Source: an uncultured Shewanella sp.
GTDB lineage: Bacteria; Pseudomonadota; Gammaproteobacteria; Enterobacterales; Shewanellaceae
DNA: 36,117 nt
NCBI RefSeq assembly: GCF_947501665.1
Contig: NZ_CANMWS010000042.1
Location: 1-36,117 of the forward strand
Direction of reading: 5' to 3'
Shown: positions 7,015 to 16,088 of the stretch, one piece after another
How the letters are laid out: every line of letters begins with the position of its first letter
Position numbering within the stretch: position 1 is the first letter of the stretch
Position numbers and translations under genes: made by a program
The notes under the pieces: model-generated
Databases searched by the model: none
What the model saw: only the letters and a program-made list of their open reading frames with translations
Told to the model about the DNA's origin: nothing

Positions 7015-9615
7015 TTATTCATCTTGATAGGCTTGTCCATAATAGCTGGCAATAAGAATGGCTTTCAGCTCAGAAATTAATGGATAACGCGGGTTTGCTC
7101 CCGTACATTGATCGTCAAATGCTTCTTCGGCCAGTTCATCTAATTTGATCATAAATAAGGTTTCATCAACGCCAGCGGCTTGAATAGACACTGGGATCCC
7201 TATTTGAGATTTTAATCGCTCTATTTTATCAATGAGTAATTGTAATTTGTCTTGAGCGTTATTACCGCCTAATTTGAGGTGATCGGCAATTTCTCCATAA
7301 CGGCAAAGGGCTTTGGGTCTATCATATTGACTAAAAGCAGCTTGCTTGGTGGGGATATCAGTGGCATTGAAACGAATGACATTAGTGATGAGTAGCGCAT
7401 TGGCTAATCCATGTGCAAGGTGAAATTCTGCGCCAATTTTATGGGCGAGTGAGTGGCATACGCCTAAAAAAGCATTGGCAAAAGCGATGCCTGCAACGGT
7501 TGCGGCATTATGGACTTTTTCACGAGCAATGGGCGCCTTAGCACCTTGTTCATAGGCATCGGGCAGGTGTTCAAAGAGGAGATTGAGGGCTTGTAATGCC
7601 TGACCGTCACTGTATTCATTGGCCATCACACTAACATACGCTTCCAATGCGTGGGTGACAGCATCGATACCACCAAAAGCGGTGAGTGCTTTAGGCATGT
7701 TCATGACTAAATTAGGATCAACAATGGCCATATTGGGGGTCAGTTGGTAATCGGCAATCGGGTATTTCATCCCTGATTTTTCATCGGTGACGACAGCAAA
7801 AGGGGTGACTTCTGAGCCTGTACCTGATGTAGTTGGAATAGCGATCATCATGGCTTTTTCACCCATTTTAGGAAAGGCGTAAATACGCTTACGAATATCC
7901 ATAAAGCGGCGGGCTAAGTCGGCAAAATGCACATCAGGGTGTTCATACATGACCCAGATAATTTTAGCCGCGTCCATTGGGGAGCCGCCCCCTAATGCGA
8001 TGATGACATCGGGTTGAAAATTTTGCGCCATTTTAGCACCTTGCTCAACGGTTGCCATGGTGGGATCGGCCTCGACGTTATAAAACACATCAGTGGTCAA
8101 CCCTTGTGCCTTTAAAATACTCAAAGTTTCATCACAGTAACCATTATTAAACAGGTGCTTATCAGTTATGATTAAGGCACGTTTTTTATCACTAATTTCT
8201 TCAAGGGCGATGGGTAAGCAACCTCTGCGAAAATAAATAGAGGCGGGAAGTTTGTGCCACAACATGTTTTCAGCCCTCTTAGCGATCATTTTTTTGTTAA
8301 TTAAGTGACTCGGCCCCACATTTTCAGAAATAGAATTACCACCCCATGAACCACAGCCTAATGTGAGTGAAGGGGCAAGTTTGAAATTGTATAAATCGCC
8401 AATCCCCCCTTGTGACGCTGGTGTATTAATTAAAATACGTGCGGTTTTCATTTTAAAACCGAACTCTTTAATGCGCTGTGCTTGCGTATCCTGATTGGTA
8501 TATAAACCAGACGTATGGCCTATGCCACCGAGTTTAACTAAAGCATCGGCTTTATCAACGGCATCATTAAAGTCAGCCGCACGATACATGCCGAGTAAAG
8601 GAGAAAGTTTTTCATGAGCAAACGCCTCTTCATTATCAATATCAATAACTTCTGCAATTAAAATACGTGTATGTGAAGGCACGGTTAATTTTGCCATTGC
8701 GGCAATGTCGATAGCACTTTGACCGACAATGTCGGCATTGAGTCCACCATTGTGTAGAATGACTTGCTGCAGGGCATCATGCTCTGCTTGATCCAGAATA
8801 TAGCCACCATGTTCGGCGAAACGGTGTTTCACGGCGTCATAGACTTCATCAACGACGACTATGGCTTGCTCTGAGGCACATACCACTCCATTGTCAAATG
8901 TTTTTGACATAATAATTGAGCTCACCGCGCGTTTTAAATCGGCGGTTTCATCAATCACAATCGGTGTGTTTCCTGCGCCGACACCAATGGCGGGTTTACC
9001 AGAAGAGTAGGCGGCTTTGACCATACCGGGTCCGCCAGTGGCCAGAATAAGGTTAAGATCTGGGTGTGTCATCAATTGATGTGACAGAGGGACACTTGGC
9101 TCATCAATCCAACCTATTATGTCTTTAGGCGCACCAGCTTCAATGGCAGCCTCTAACACTATACGGGCAGCCATAATAGTGGCTTGTTTAGCACGAGGAT
9201 GTGGGGAGAAAATAATGCCATTGCGGGTTTTAAGACTAATTAAGGCTTTAAAAATGGCGGTTGATGTGGGGTTTGTTGTGGGAATAATACCACAGATCAG
9301 ACCTACCGGTTCGGCCAGTGTGATGGTGCCAAAGGTGGGATCTTCTTCTAGAATGCCACAGGTTTTGTCATCTTTGTATTTATGATAAATATACTCTGAT
9401 GCAAAGTGATTTTTGATCACTTTATCTTCCATTACTCCCATTTTTGTTTCTTCTACAGCGAGTTTTGCTAATGGGATCCTTGCGTTGGCAGCCGCTAATG
9501 CAGCGGCTCTGAATATGGTATCGACTTGTTTTTGACTGAATGTGGCAAAATGAGCTTGAGCTATTTTGACTTCTTTAATTAGGTGATTGAGTGTTTGCTC
9601 GTTAGTGACAGTCAT
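7015..9615 (-). CDS. adhE: Bifunctional acetaldehyde-CoA / alcohol dehydrogenase
   Basis: AdhE reduces acetyl-CoA to acetaldehyde and then to ethanol, using two NADH, during fermentation. The 866-residue protein has both expected halves. The N-terminal aldehyde dehydrogenase (about 1-430) carries the catalytic Cys246 in DNGVVCASEQA, the same number as in E. coli, and a nucleotide-binding GVGAGNTP stretch. The C-terminal iron-dependent alcohol dehydrogenase (about 440-866) has GGGSPMDAAKIIW for NADH and the iron ligands in DAVTHALEAY and CHSLAHKIGAEFHLAHG. It is about 25 residues shorter than E. coli AdhE (891), mainly at the ends. The family forms long spirosomes. GGAGA lies just before the ATG. 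A perfect CRP-type operator lies about 105 bases upstream of the start codon, so carbon or redox control by CRP (a global anaerobic regulator in Shewanella) is likely. Confidence 0.97.
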   Translation of the reverse strand: MTVTNEQTLNHLIKEVKIAQAHFATFSQKQVDTIFRAAALAAANARIPLAKLAVEETKMGVMEDKVIKNHFASEYIYHKYKDDKTCGILEEDPTFGTITLAEPVGLICGIIPTTNPTSTAIFKALISLKTRNGIIFSPHPRAKQATIMAARIVLEAAIEAGAPKDIIGWIDEPSVPLSHQLMTHPDLNLILATGGPGMVKAAYSSGKPAIGVGAGNTPIVIDETADLKRAVSSIIMSKTFDNGVVCASEQAIVVVDEVYDAVKHRFAEHGGYILDQAEHDALQQVILHNGGLNADIVGQSAIDIAAMAKLTVPSHTRILIAEVIDIDNEEAFAHEKLSPLLGMYRAADFNDAVDKADALVKLGGIGHTSGLYTNQDTQAQRIKEFGFKMKTARILINTPASQGGIGDLYNFKLAPSLTLGCGSWGGNSISENVGPSHLINKKMIAKRAENMLWHKLPASIYFRRGCLPIALEEISDKKRALIITDKHLFNNGYCDETLSILKAQGLTTDVFYNVEADPTMATVEQGAKMAQNFQPDVIIALGGGSPMDAAKIIWVMYEHPDVHFADLARRFMDIRKRIYAFPKMGEKAMMIAIPTTSGTGSEVTPFAVVTDEKSGMKYPIADYQLTPNMAIVDPNLVMNMPKALTAFGGIDAVTHALEAYVSVMANEYSDGQALQALNLLFEHLPDAYEQGAKAPIAREKVHNAATVAGIAFANAFLGVCHSLAHKIGAEFHLAHGLANALLITNVIRFNATDIPTKQAAFSQYDRPKALCRYGEIADHLKLGGNNAQDKLQLLIDKIERLKSQIGIPVSIQAAGVDETLFMIKLDELAEEAFDDQCTGANPRYPLISELKAILIASYYGQAYQDE

Positions 9616-9720
9616 AACTTCTCCAATAATAATATCGACAACTTAGAAGGAATGAAGGGGGATCATGCCCTCGTCGCCTTATTGACTATAGGAAAAATAC
9701 CTTGATTCAGGAATAATAAC

Positions 9721-9736
9721 TGTGAACAAAATCACA
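9721..9736. promoter_or_regulatory. Perfect CRP operator upstream of adhE
   Basis: TGTGAACAAAATCACA matches the CRP consensus TGTGA-N6-TCACA exactly. Its centre (9728.5) is about 113 bases from the adhE start codon (9615) and about 40 bases upstream of a plausible minus-strand -10 (TATAGT, 9690-9685), a reasonable activator position. Binding is inferred, not shown. Confidence 0.75.
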
Positions 9737-10103
9737 CATAAAAAGCAAGGTTAATAGGGTTAGATTAAACGGAAGGATTTTGCTGAAAAAGTTATCGATA
9801 TCATGAGAAGTGTGTAAGGGATATAAAATTAAAGGGTGTTTAGTCGATGATAGTTAACAAGGGAGCTGGGCAATATTCTGTGGTCATAATATGATGCCGA
9901 TATCCTGCATGTGATTAAAACACTTTGGTAATAACATGTTAGTTTTAGGGAAAAGAAAGGAATTAATAACGCATGTTTGTAGAAAAATATTCATTGTGGC
10001 CAAAGGAAAGGAAGCCTGTTATAGGCTACTGATAGAGGTGATGAGGATGTCGCTGATGTGAGTTTGTGAGTAAGAAACCCTGAGTTGTTGGAGGATAAAA
10101 AGA

Positions 10104-10132
10104 AAAGCGGAATGATCGGTATTCCGCTTTTT
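10104..10132. terminator. Terminator of the coiled-coil protein gene
   Basis: A perfect 10-bp stem (AAAGCGGAAT at 10104-10113, ATTCCGCTTT at 10121-10130) with a 7-base loop lies directly after the minus-strand stop at 10139. T-rich tracts on both sides make it work in either direction. Confidence 0.8.
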
Positions 10133-10138
10133 ATATGA

Positions 10139-10786
10139 TTAATCAAGCATTAATAATGGACTTTCTAACATTCTTATCGTTTCTGCTTCCTCGATGGCGA
10201 TTTGATTTTGTCTAATGCACATAGAGTTTAGCCCCATGTGCACTTGCGCTGTATCCATACGAGCATTGACTTCTTCGATATGAGTATTGGTGGTGCGTAT
10301 ACGATTATTTGTTGTATCTATGCGGTTATTAGCTGTTTCGAGGTTATTGACATTCGTGGCAATATTCGTTGTGTTTGCCGTAACGTTTAGGTCTGTTGCA
10401 CCAAGGTGTTGTTGGATCAAATGGATATTGGCGAGTACCGCCGACATATTATCTGCCAATACTGACTTATGTTCTGCAATGGCTTTTTTTTCTATTGCTT
10501 TTGCCGAGTAATCTTCCAGCTTTACATCAGTTCGTTTAGAGGTGTAACTGAGATTGTATGAGACATTGACATCGGTTTTAGCTCCTAGAAAGAAAGAATG
10601 CTTAAAACCTAAATTAGCACTGGAATCACTTCCTGCTTTAATCGATATATTTGCGCCGAGAACAACAGCTTCTTTCGCCCCTAAAGTAAAAGAATAAGCT
10701 TGACTGGCAACAATTTTATATCCTTTATGGTTAAAAGAATGTTCTGCTTGCCCGTTAGCGGGTTTATTAACATCATATTGGGCCAT
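10139..10786 (-). CDS. Unknown fibre-like protein: beta repeats followed by a coiled coil
   Basis: I do not recognise this 215-residue protein as a named family. Residues about 15-85 are beta-strand-like with recurring Gly-Ala-Lys turns (FTLGAKEAVVLGANISIKAG, FFLGAKTDVNVSYNLSYTS), a pattern seen in beta-helical spikes. Residues about 92-125 are helical and charged, and residues 141-180 form five or more heptads with Asn in a fixed core place (NNLETAN, NRIDTTN, NRIRTTN), typical of trimeric coiled coils. There is no signal peptide, so export, if any, would be by a contractile or phage-like machine; no such machine is encoded here. GAGG lies 7 bases before the ATG. It stands alone, with its own terminator. 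Confidence 0.7.
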   Translation of the reverse strand: MAQYDVNKPANGQAEHSFNHKGYKIVASQAYSFTLGAKEAVVLGANISIKAGSDSSANLGFKHSFFLGAKTDVNVSYNLSYTSKRTDVKLEDYSAKAIEKKAIAEHKSVLADNMSAVLANIHLIQQHLGATDLNVTANTTNIATNVNNLETANNRIDTTNNRIRTTNTHIEEVNARMDTAQVHMGLNSMCIRQNQIAIEEAETIRMLESPLLMLD

Positions 10787-11547
10787 ATTATTACCTCATC
10801 AATTGCTATTTATTTTTAAATTGTTATTAGGGCCAGTTAATCTTTGGTGAGTGAATCGTGTACCTGTTTATTTTTATTCGTAAATTAATGTCAACGTCTT
10901 AATACTGACCATATCAGATAGTGGTTAACTTTCAATATGTTCTATTTTTAGCATATCAATACAAATGAACTTTTATAAACTTATGTTAGAGAGTTGCTTT
11001 TATTGGTTTTTTGGCTTTAATGTGAATTTCAGTTACTTATGGATTTTTTGTCTTTATTTGTTACATGCTTGTTTTTGCAACAGTTTGGTAGACATATTTT
11101 TGTTTGAAATTAAATCAATATATAACTTGTCTCATAAATAATTTTTAATATTGTTTAATGTTAAAGTGTTTTGATAAAGGGAAGGAGAAATAATCAAAAC
11201 CACCATGGCTGATTAAATAATGAGTTAATGACTATTGGGTTAGTGAGACTAATTTAAACTGTGTAATATATGGAAAAAGTTATTTTAAGTGAGGTTTATA
11301 TTAATGTGGATATTTTTAAATAGTTTACTCGGATGAATATTAAATATTGTTATTTATAGTAGGGAGGGCTTATCAAGATAAGTATTGATTTGGCAATCTT
11401 TGCTTAATGTAGAGATAATGAATGGCCCAATAGATTTTCACTCAATCAGTTTTGAATCCATAACAGAGTAAAGGATAACGCTCATATTGAAATCACCATG
11501 AGCGCTATTTTTGACATGTAAAATAAACTATTTAATCCATTTTTAGA
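10787..11547. other. Long AT-rich intergenic region
   Basis: About 760 bases without a supportable gene on either strand. The only structure noted is a 7-bp hairpin (CGCTCAT at 11479-11485, ATGAGCG at 11498-11504) some 45 bases past the stop of the gene at 11548; it has a T-run only on the plus-strand side, so it is a doubtful terminator for that minus-strand gene. Confidence 0.45.
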
Positions 11548-12477
11548 TTAATTAATGGTATAACAAGTTTGTGTCAAAGGGTACGCGATCGATGTTGTTA
11601 CTTCACCATCATCACTGTAGTCAATGACATCTAAATCTGATGGTGACTTATTTAAAATACGATTGAAAACGCTAGCGGCACCGTTTAAATAATTAAGATT
11701 GACTTGTGAGTTATCACATAAGGTGTCATCGCCATTATTTGGACGGTAAGTACCACTATTGGCATTAATGGTGTACTGATAATGATAACGACGCTTGGCA
11801 TTATTGTAAGTTGGATAAACGTGGATTTCACCCGCATAGTCAACGGTCGTTTTTATCCATTCTTTAGGGACATAGTTTTCAAGTTTGCCGGATTCTCCTC
11901 CAAGTTGGGAAATGAGGAAATGTTTACTGACGGCATCTTCAATGCCAACGTCTTTTCCACTATAAACGTTGATTGGACAGTCTTTTTCATCAGCTTCATA
12001 GGCATCGGGCATATAACCTGATAATGCATCAATATCGAGAGTACAATCAGGGTCCATGTCAGAAATATTTTCTCTTGGCTCCCAAATAGCGACATAAATA
12101 ATATTATTTTCAATAACATAATTATACATTTGTGGTTCAGGTTCACCATTTGTATCGTATGTTATATTCGCTTTCATTGATTGCCTGAGAAGGGAAGGCG
12201 TTAATGGAACGATTTGGGTATAAAAAAGATTTTTTGCATAATAAGCCCCAAATTCAGCGACTTTTCCTGCATTAGTTGAGAGGCTATTTTCATTGTCATT
12301 TCCACCAATAACATAAGGACCCCCCATGTCGCTTTGTGCTGTTTCACTGCTTGTTGGCGTTGCTGCAAAAGAGGGCAAACTTAATGTGAGTGCAGCCGTT
12401 GCGGCTAATGTAAACATTAAGGATTTACTGTTGAAAGAGGTGATTGAATATAGATGTTTCTTATTGACGTTCATCAT
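11548..12477 (-). CDS. Secreted protein of unknown function
   Basis: I do not recognise this 309-residue protein. Its start carries a longish Sec signal (charged MNVNKKHLYS, hydrophobic MFTLAATAALTLSLPSFAA, cut near residue 40). The mature part has four Cys (in DPDCTLDI, EKDCPINV, DTLCDNSQ and the C-terminal TQTCYTIN), which could give two disulfides in the periplasm or outside the cell. Composition is rich in Asn, Asp and Tyr with many predicted strands. The gene begins ATG-ATG, so either Met may be used. It stands alone between long AT-rich spacers, without any functional neighbour. AT-rich surroundings suggest a locus open to gain and loss, but this is inference. Confidence 0.7.
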   Translation of the reverse strand: MMNVNKKHLYSITSFNSKSLMFTLAATAALTLSLPSFAATPTSSETAQSDMGGPYVIGGNDNENSLSTNAGKVAEFGAYYAKNLFYTQIVPLTPSLLRQSMKANITYDTNGEPEPQMYNYVIENNIIYVAIWEPRENISDMDPDCTLDIDALSGYMPDAYEADEKDCPINVYSGKDVGIEDAVSKHFLISQLGGESGKLENYVPKEWIKTTVDYAGEIHVYPTYNNAKRRYHYQYTINANSGTYRPNNGDDTLCDNSQVNLNYLNGAASVFNRILNKSPSDLDVIDYSDDGEVTTSIAYPLTQTCYTIN

Positions 12478-12895
12478 TATCTTAATTTTTATAAGTTAAT
12501 AGTAACGGCACATTTGCACAATATGATTGTGTTGACAATTCAAATACTTTTATTTACAAAGATTGGCATAATAACTAGATGGGAATGTTTTAAAATAATG
12601 AAAATATAATATTAATTGTGTTATTTGTTTTATTCATGTTTTTCTTTTTCACTTTTAAATTATGATTATTAACTAAGTTAAATTATTAATATTACGGTTT
12701 GCTTTAAGGAAAAGAACACAATAAACATATCGATAAATTATTGATTTTAAATATGGTAACAGTTCGGTAGTAGTTGTTTTATCTTAAGTGAATGGGATAA
12801 AATTGGATTTAAATTCGTTATGGTTGCTTAACAATCTATAGCCCCTTTTAGACAGTACTAAAAGGGGCTGTTAGATTTTACTTGGGTTTATCCAT
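12478..12895. other. Intergenic AT-rich spacer
   Basis: About 420 bases with no gene seen; holds the hairpin terminator of the GH18-like gene (12841-12868) and presumably the promoter of the gene at 12477. Confidence 0.5.
12841..12868 (-). terminator. Hairpin terminator of the GH18-like gene
   Basis: A perfect 11-bp stem (GCCCCTTTTAG at 12841-12851, CTAAAAGGGGC at 12858-12868) has a 6-base loop, about 30 bases past the minus-strand stop at 12896. No long T-run follows, but the stem is strong. Confidence 0.65.
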
Positions 12896-14257
12896 TTACC
12901 AACAAGAAACGGTTCCAGCATTAGGATCGGTGATATCAATATAGATCTCTTTGTCACCTTCAATTGCTAAATTATTAAGGGAGTGACACTGAACTGCGTT
13001 ATCAGCATCACGACCATAAAAAGCAATGTAGACATTGACAGATTGACCTAATAGACTCGATGTACTGGAATAGGATGAAGCAGTATAAGTTTTACTTGCC
13101 AGTGGACTTAAGTAATCACTTGAGAATAACAAAGTATTTGTAGAGTCATCTCTGATGTAAATGTTTACCCCGATATCGGCAGACTGGTTTGATAGGGTTA
13201 AAGACATTTCACCTTGTTCGGGTTCTAGTTCGATATCATCTCTTGGTACAGTGTTATTGAAAGTTTGGTATAAGGCTGCAGTCTCTGCTTGTACTGTTTC
13301 ATGTTTAGTAACAAGAACTGTCATGTCTGAATATTCTGGAAAATAGCTTCTCATTGCTGAAGCATCAACAAACCTTGAGCCGTTTACAAATAAAATGCCT
13401 GTATGGGATGCTGGAAACTCAGTGGGTGTAAGCAATTGCTGTTGAGTGGGAATGACCCAATTGTTTTTTATTTGCACATCTGAATGCATTTCAGTCATGA
13501 TGTAAAATTTTCTTATTCCTTTGCCAATATCTATTTGCTGCTTAAGGTGCTTAAAAAAGTTAATTAAAGCGGTATTATAACCACCTGACCATACCTGGGT
13601 GGCTCCTGGAATAGTCAGATCAATGTCTAGAGAAGGAAAGTGTTGATGTAATGACGTAATGACACCTGCTAATTTGTTGTAAATTTCGCTACCGAATTGG
13701 CCGGTATAAAATGCTGAGCCTTCTATATCAAATGTGATGCGATCAATGGTGACAGGTGCAGCTTCTATGGCATTAATAATGAAACTGGTTAATTCATTCT
13801 CATTACAGGCTAATAAAGGATCTTGAGTGGTACTACCAATATCGCCGCTGATGATGAGGCCAAGGCTGCCTCCATTGGCGACAAATCTTTGATATTCAGC
13901 TTCATGTCCTGTTACAGGGTTAACGCCAGAGCCATCGGTGACATGACTGAAGTTACACGCTTGATCCTTATCGAGTAGGAGATACCCAATATCAACATTG
14001 GCAACACCATAATTAATCATCAGCTTATCTAACGCATTTGAGTCGACGTTTAGAACAAAACCGCTAAAAAATGCAGGTACCTCATTCCCACTGACTCCAA
14101 TATTGCTTTCCATAGTAAGCAGTTTATCTTCGTTAAGATTAGTTTCTGTTTTGATATTATCGCTAGCAAAAGCCGAAAAGTGAACAGTCATTATTGTTGT
14201 AAATGCAATTAATGTATTTTTTATATTACTAGGGTAAGAGGCTCTACTGAATATCAT
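12896..14257 (-). CDS. Secreted GH18-like (chitinase-fold) protein with altered catalytic motif
   Basis: The protein (453 residues from the chosen start) has a signal peptide ending near FSAFAS. Residues about 65-340 look like a TIM barrel of glycoside hydrolase family 18: a GGSLGLIISGDIG strand resembling the family's GGK(V)L(I)SxGG, and IDRITFDIEG at the catalytic strand. Compared with the family pattern DGxDxDxE, the last Asp and the catalytic Glu are kept, the first Asp is kept, but the middle Asp is Thr. The C-terminal 100 residues form a separate beta domain with two Cys (VQCHSL, TVSCW). An ATG four codons upstream exists (14269), but GGAGAG sits between the two and is ideally spaced for the inner ATG at 14257, so I prefer that. 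Activity on chitin is possible but unproven. Confidence 0.65.
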   Translation of the reverse strand: MIFSRASYPSNIKNTLIAFTTIMTVHFSAFASDNIKTETNLNEDKLLTMESNIGVSGNEVPAFFSGFVLNVDSNALDKLMINYGVANVDIGYLLLDKDQACNFSHVTDGSGVNPVTGHEAEYQRFVANGGSLGLIISGDIGSTTQDPLLACNENELTSFIINAIEAAPVTIDRITFDIEGSAFYTGQFGSEIYNKLAGVITSLHQHFPSLDIDLTIPGATQVWSGGYNTALINFFKHLKQQIDIGKGIRKFYIMTEMHSDVQIKNNWVIPTQQQLLTPTEFPASHTGILFVNGSRFVDASAMRSYFPEYSDMTVLVTKHETVQAETAALYQTFNNTVPRDDIELEPEQGEMSLTLSNQSADIGVNIYIRDDSTNTLLFSSDYLSPLASKTYTASSYSSTSSLLGQSVNVYIAFYGRDADNAVQCHSLNNLAIEGDKEIYIDITDPNAGTVSCW

Positions 14258-14269
14258 TACACTCTCCAT

Positions 14270-14738
14270 TTGATGTGTGATAAAAACGTTTGATTAGCGT
14301 TACATATTCATATTAGAACCACAACTTTGCTGGAAATTAGCTGTAAAATAAGAATAAAAAGAGGAATAAACTTATTTTTGATAACATTTTATGTTGTTTT
14401 TGTTATCAATCATGCGTTATTTTTTTTGTTCGTATTACTTCTTTGTATCAAAAATTAATTGTATGTTTTTATTAAAATAAATAATTAATTATAATTAATA
14501 AATGGAATGATAAATAATAGTATTAGAGCGGATTATTTTGCATGGATTACATTTAATTAAAATAAACGTGTTTTAATTGTAATTAAGAAGGTGGTATTGA
14601 GTCTTTTAATCTTTTTACTTAACCTGAACTCGGGATAATGAGCTCAGGTTTAAGCCCAATTATATTTAAAATCAATGCATTAAATTAATTTTTTGTTTAT
14701 GTCATTTTTTGCTAAATGTCGATATTTAACGGGGCTGC
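14270..14738. other. AT-rich spacer between the HD-hydrolase and GH18-like genes
   Basis: About 470 bases with no gene seen. An imperfect hairpin (AACCTGAACT at 14631-14640 with AGCTCAGGTT at 14641-14650 separated by CGGGATAATG as read across the line, one mismatch) lies about 90 bases after the HD-hydrolase stop and may end its transcript, though no T-run follows on the minus strand. Confidence 0.35.
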
Positions 14739-16079
14739 TTAACCCACGTTCAGGTTATTTAATTCCATCATGTTATCTAAATGGGTACTGAAGAGTTGTT
14801 GATGCAACCTTGCAGCAAATTCATCGGTCATTCCTGAAATGTAGTCAGATAAAACTCGGTGTGGATTCAGTCCATTATCTAGGCTGTATTGCCATCGTTC
14901 TTGAGTATTCATTGGCAATAATCGCATTGGATCGGACTCAAAGGCTTCAAACAGCTCCATGACAATTTGTTGGCCTTTATATTCTAGCATTTGCACTTCA
15001 GGCTTTCTGATCACATATTTAAAGACGAATTGCTTTAGTATATCCAAAGCATGAGCAAATTCTGGCTCTAATTTGGCATTAAATTTGAGTAAAGGTTCTT
15101 CAAATTGTGGATTGTCGTCCAAATAAATTGCAGTGACAAATCCATTAACGAGCGTGCCAATTGCGTCTTTCCTTAAGTGATGATGGGATGAAAATAATTT
15201 ATCGCCAATGGAAGCGAACTCATTAGCCACCCAGGGATCTAGGCTTCTTGATAGGGGCGTAGCCACATCATTTTGCCATTGATTTAAGCTGACTATTCCC
15301 ATGACTATAGCGTCTTCAAGATCATGAACCGCATAGGCAGTATCGTCAGCAAGTTCCATAATGGAGCAATCGAAAGATTTAAATTGGGTTCTTTTATGTT
15401 GATGCTCAGCGGTTAAGTGGCTTTGTAAAAAGCGCTGTTTATCGCTTTCGCAAAGTGGTGCGATAACCCAATGTAAAATATCGAGATCATCATCAAATAT
15501 GCCTTTTACTGGTGGCCATTGAGCGGGTTGCAGTTGACGATGATTATTGACAGGTACCGCGCCGTTGTTTTGATAAAGTGCGGAATAGGGGGAAGGATAC
15601 TTAAGCACGCCCAATAACGTTCGCCTGCATAAATTCATGCCATAGTGCTGAGTATAAGGCTCTAGCCGAGATAAAATACGAAAGGTTTGTCCATTACCTT
15701 CAAATCCACCGTAATCACGCATCATATAATTGAGGGCGATTTCTCCACCGTGGCCATAAGGAGGATGGCCGATATCATGGGCTAAGCATAATGATTCTAT
15801 TAGACTGGTTGAATCCAAAAGTTGGCTGAGTTCGGGGTGTTTACGTTTCAGTTGGGCACGAATCCCCGTGCCAATTTGTGAGACTTCTAAAGAGTGGGTG
15901 AGGCGTGTGCGATAAAAGTCATTCATCCCAACACCTAATACTTGGGTTTTTGCTTGTAACCGTCTAAAAGCAGCAGAATGCAAAATACGAGCGCGATCAC
16001 GCTGAAAAGGACTGCGGTGATCATTTCGTCTCAGTTTATCTTCGGTTAATCGTCTGTCATGCCAAGGAGAGTAAGACAT
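14739..16079 (-). CDS. dGTPase-like HD-domain triphosphohydrolase
   Basis: This 446-residue protein belongs to the deoxyguanosinetriphosphate triphosphohydrolase-like family, which splits dNTPs into deoxynucleoside and triphosphate in the cytoplasm. The HD metal site is visible: His62 in RLTHSLEVSQIG, and His101-Asp102 in LAHDIGHPPYGHGGE; a later MELADDTAYAVHDLED provides the final Asp. The N-terminal RSPFQRDRARILHSAAFRRLQAKTQV is the family signature. It lies 9 bases after yfbR, and AAGGAG in that gap is a strong ribosome binding site, so the two are one operon that may manage dNTP pools together. The name dgt is not used because the family contains several subtypes with different substrates. 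Confidence 0.93.
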   Translation of the reverse strand: MSYSPWHDRRLTEDKLRRNDHRSPFQRDRARILHSAAFRRLQAKTQVLGVGMNDFYRTRLTHSLEVSQIGTGIRAQLKRKHPELSQLLDSTSLIESLCLAHDIGHPPYGHGGEIALNYMMRDYGGFEGNGQTFRILSRLEPYTQHYGMNLCRRTLLGVLKYPSPYSALYQNNGAVPVNNHRQLQPAQWPPVKGIFDDDLDILHWVIAPLCESDKQRFLQSHLTAEHQHKRTQFKSFDCSIMELADDTAYAVHDLEDAIVMGIVSLNQWQNDVATPLSRSLDPWVANEFASIGDKLFSSHHHLRKDAIGTLVNGFVTAIYLDDNPQFEEPLLKFNAKLEPEFAHALDILKQFVFKYVIRKPEVQMLEYKGQQIVMELFEAFESDPMRLLPMNTQERWQYSLDNGLNPHRVLSDYISGMTDEFAARLHQQLFSTHLDNMMELNNLNVG

Positions 16080-16088
16080 GTGCGCTCC

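Larger units (their letters stand above)
9616..10138. other. Intergenic region upstream of adhE
   Basis: No gene is seen in about 520 bases. The adhE-proximal part carries the CRP operator and an FNR-like half site (TTGAT at 9702-9706). On the minus strand, TATAGT (9690-9685) is a possible -10 element about 40 bases downstream of the operator centre. The distal end has the terminator of the gene at 10139. Confidence 0.5.
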
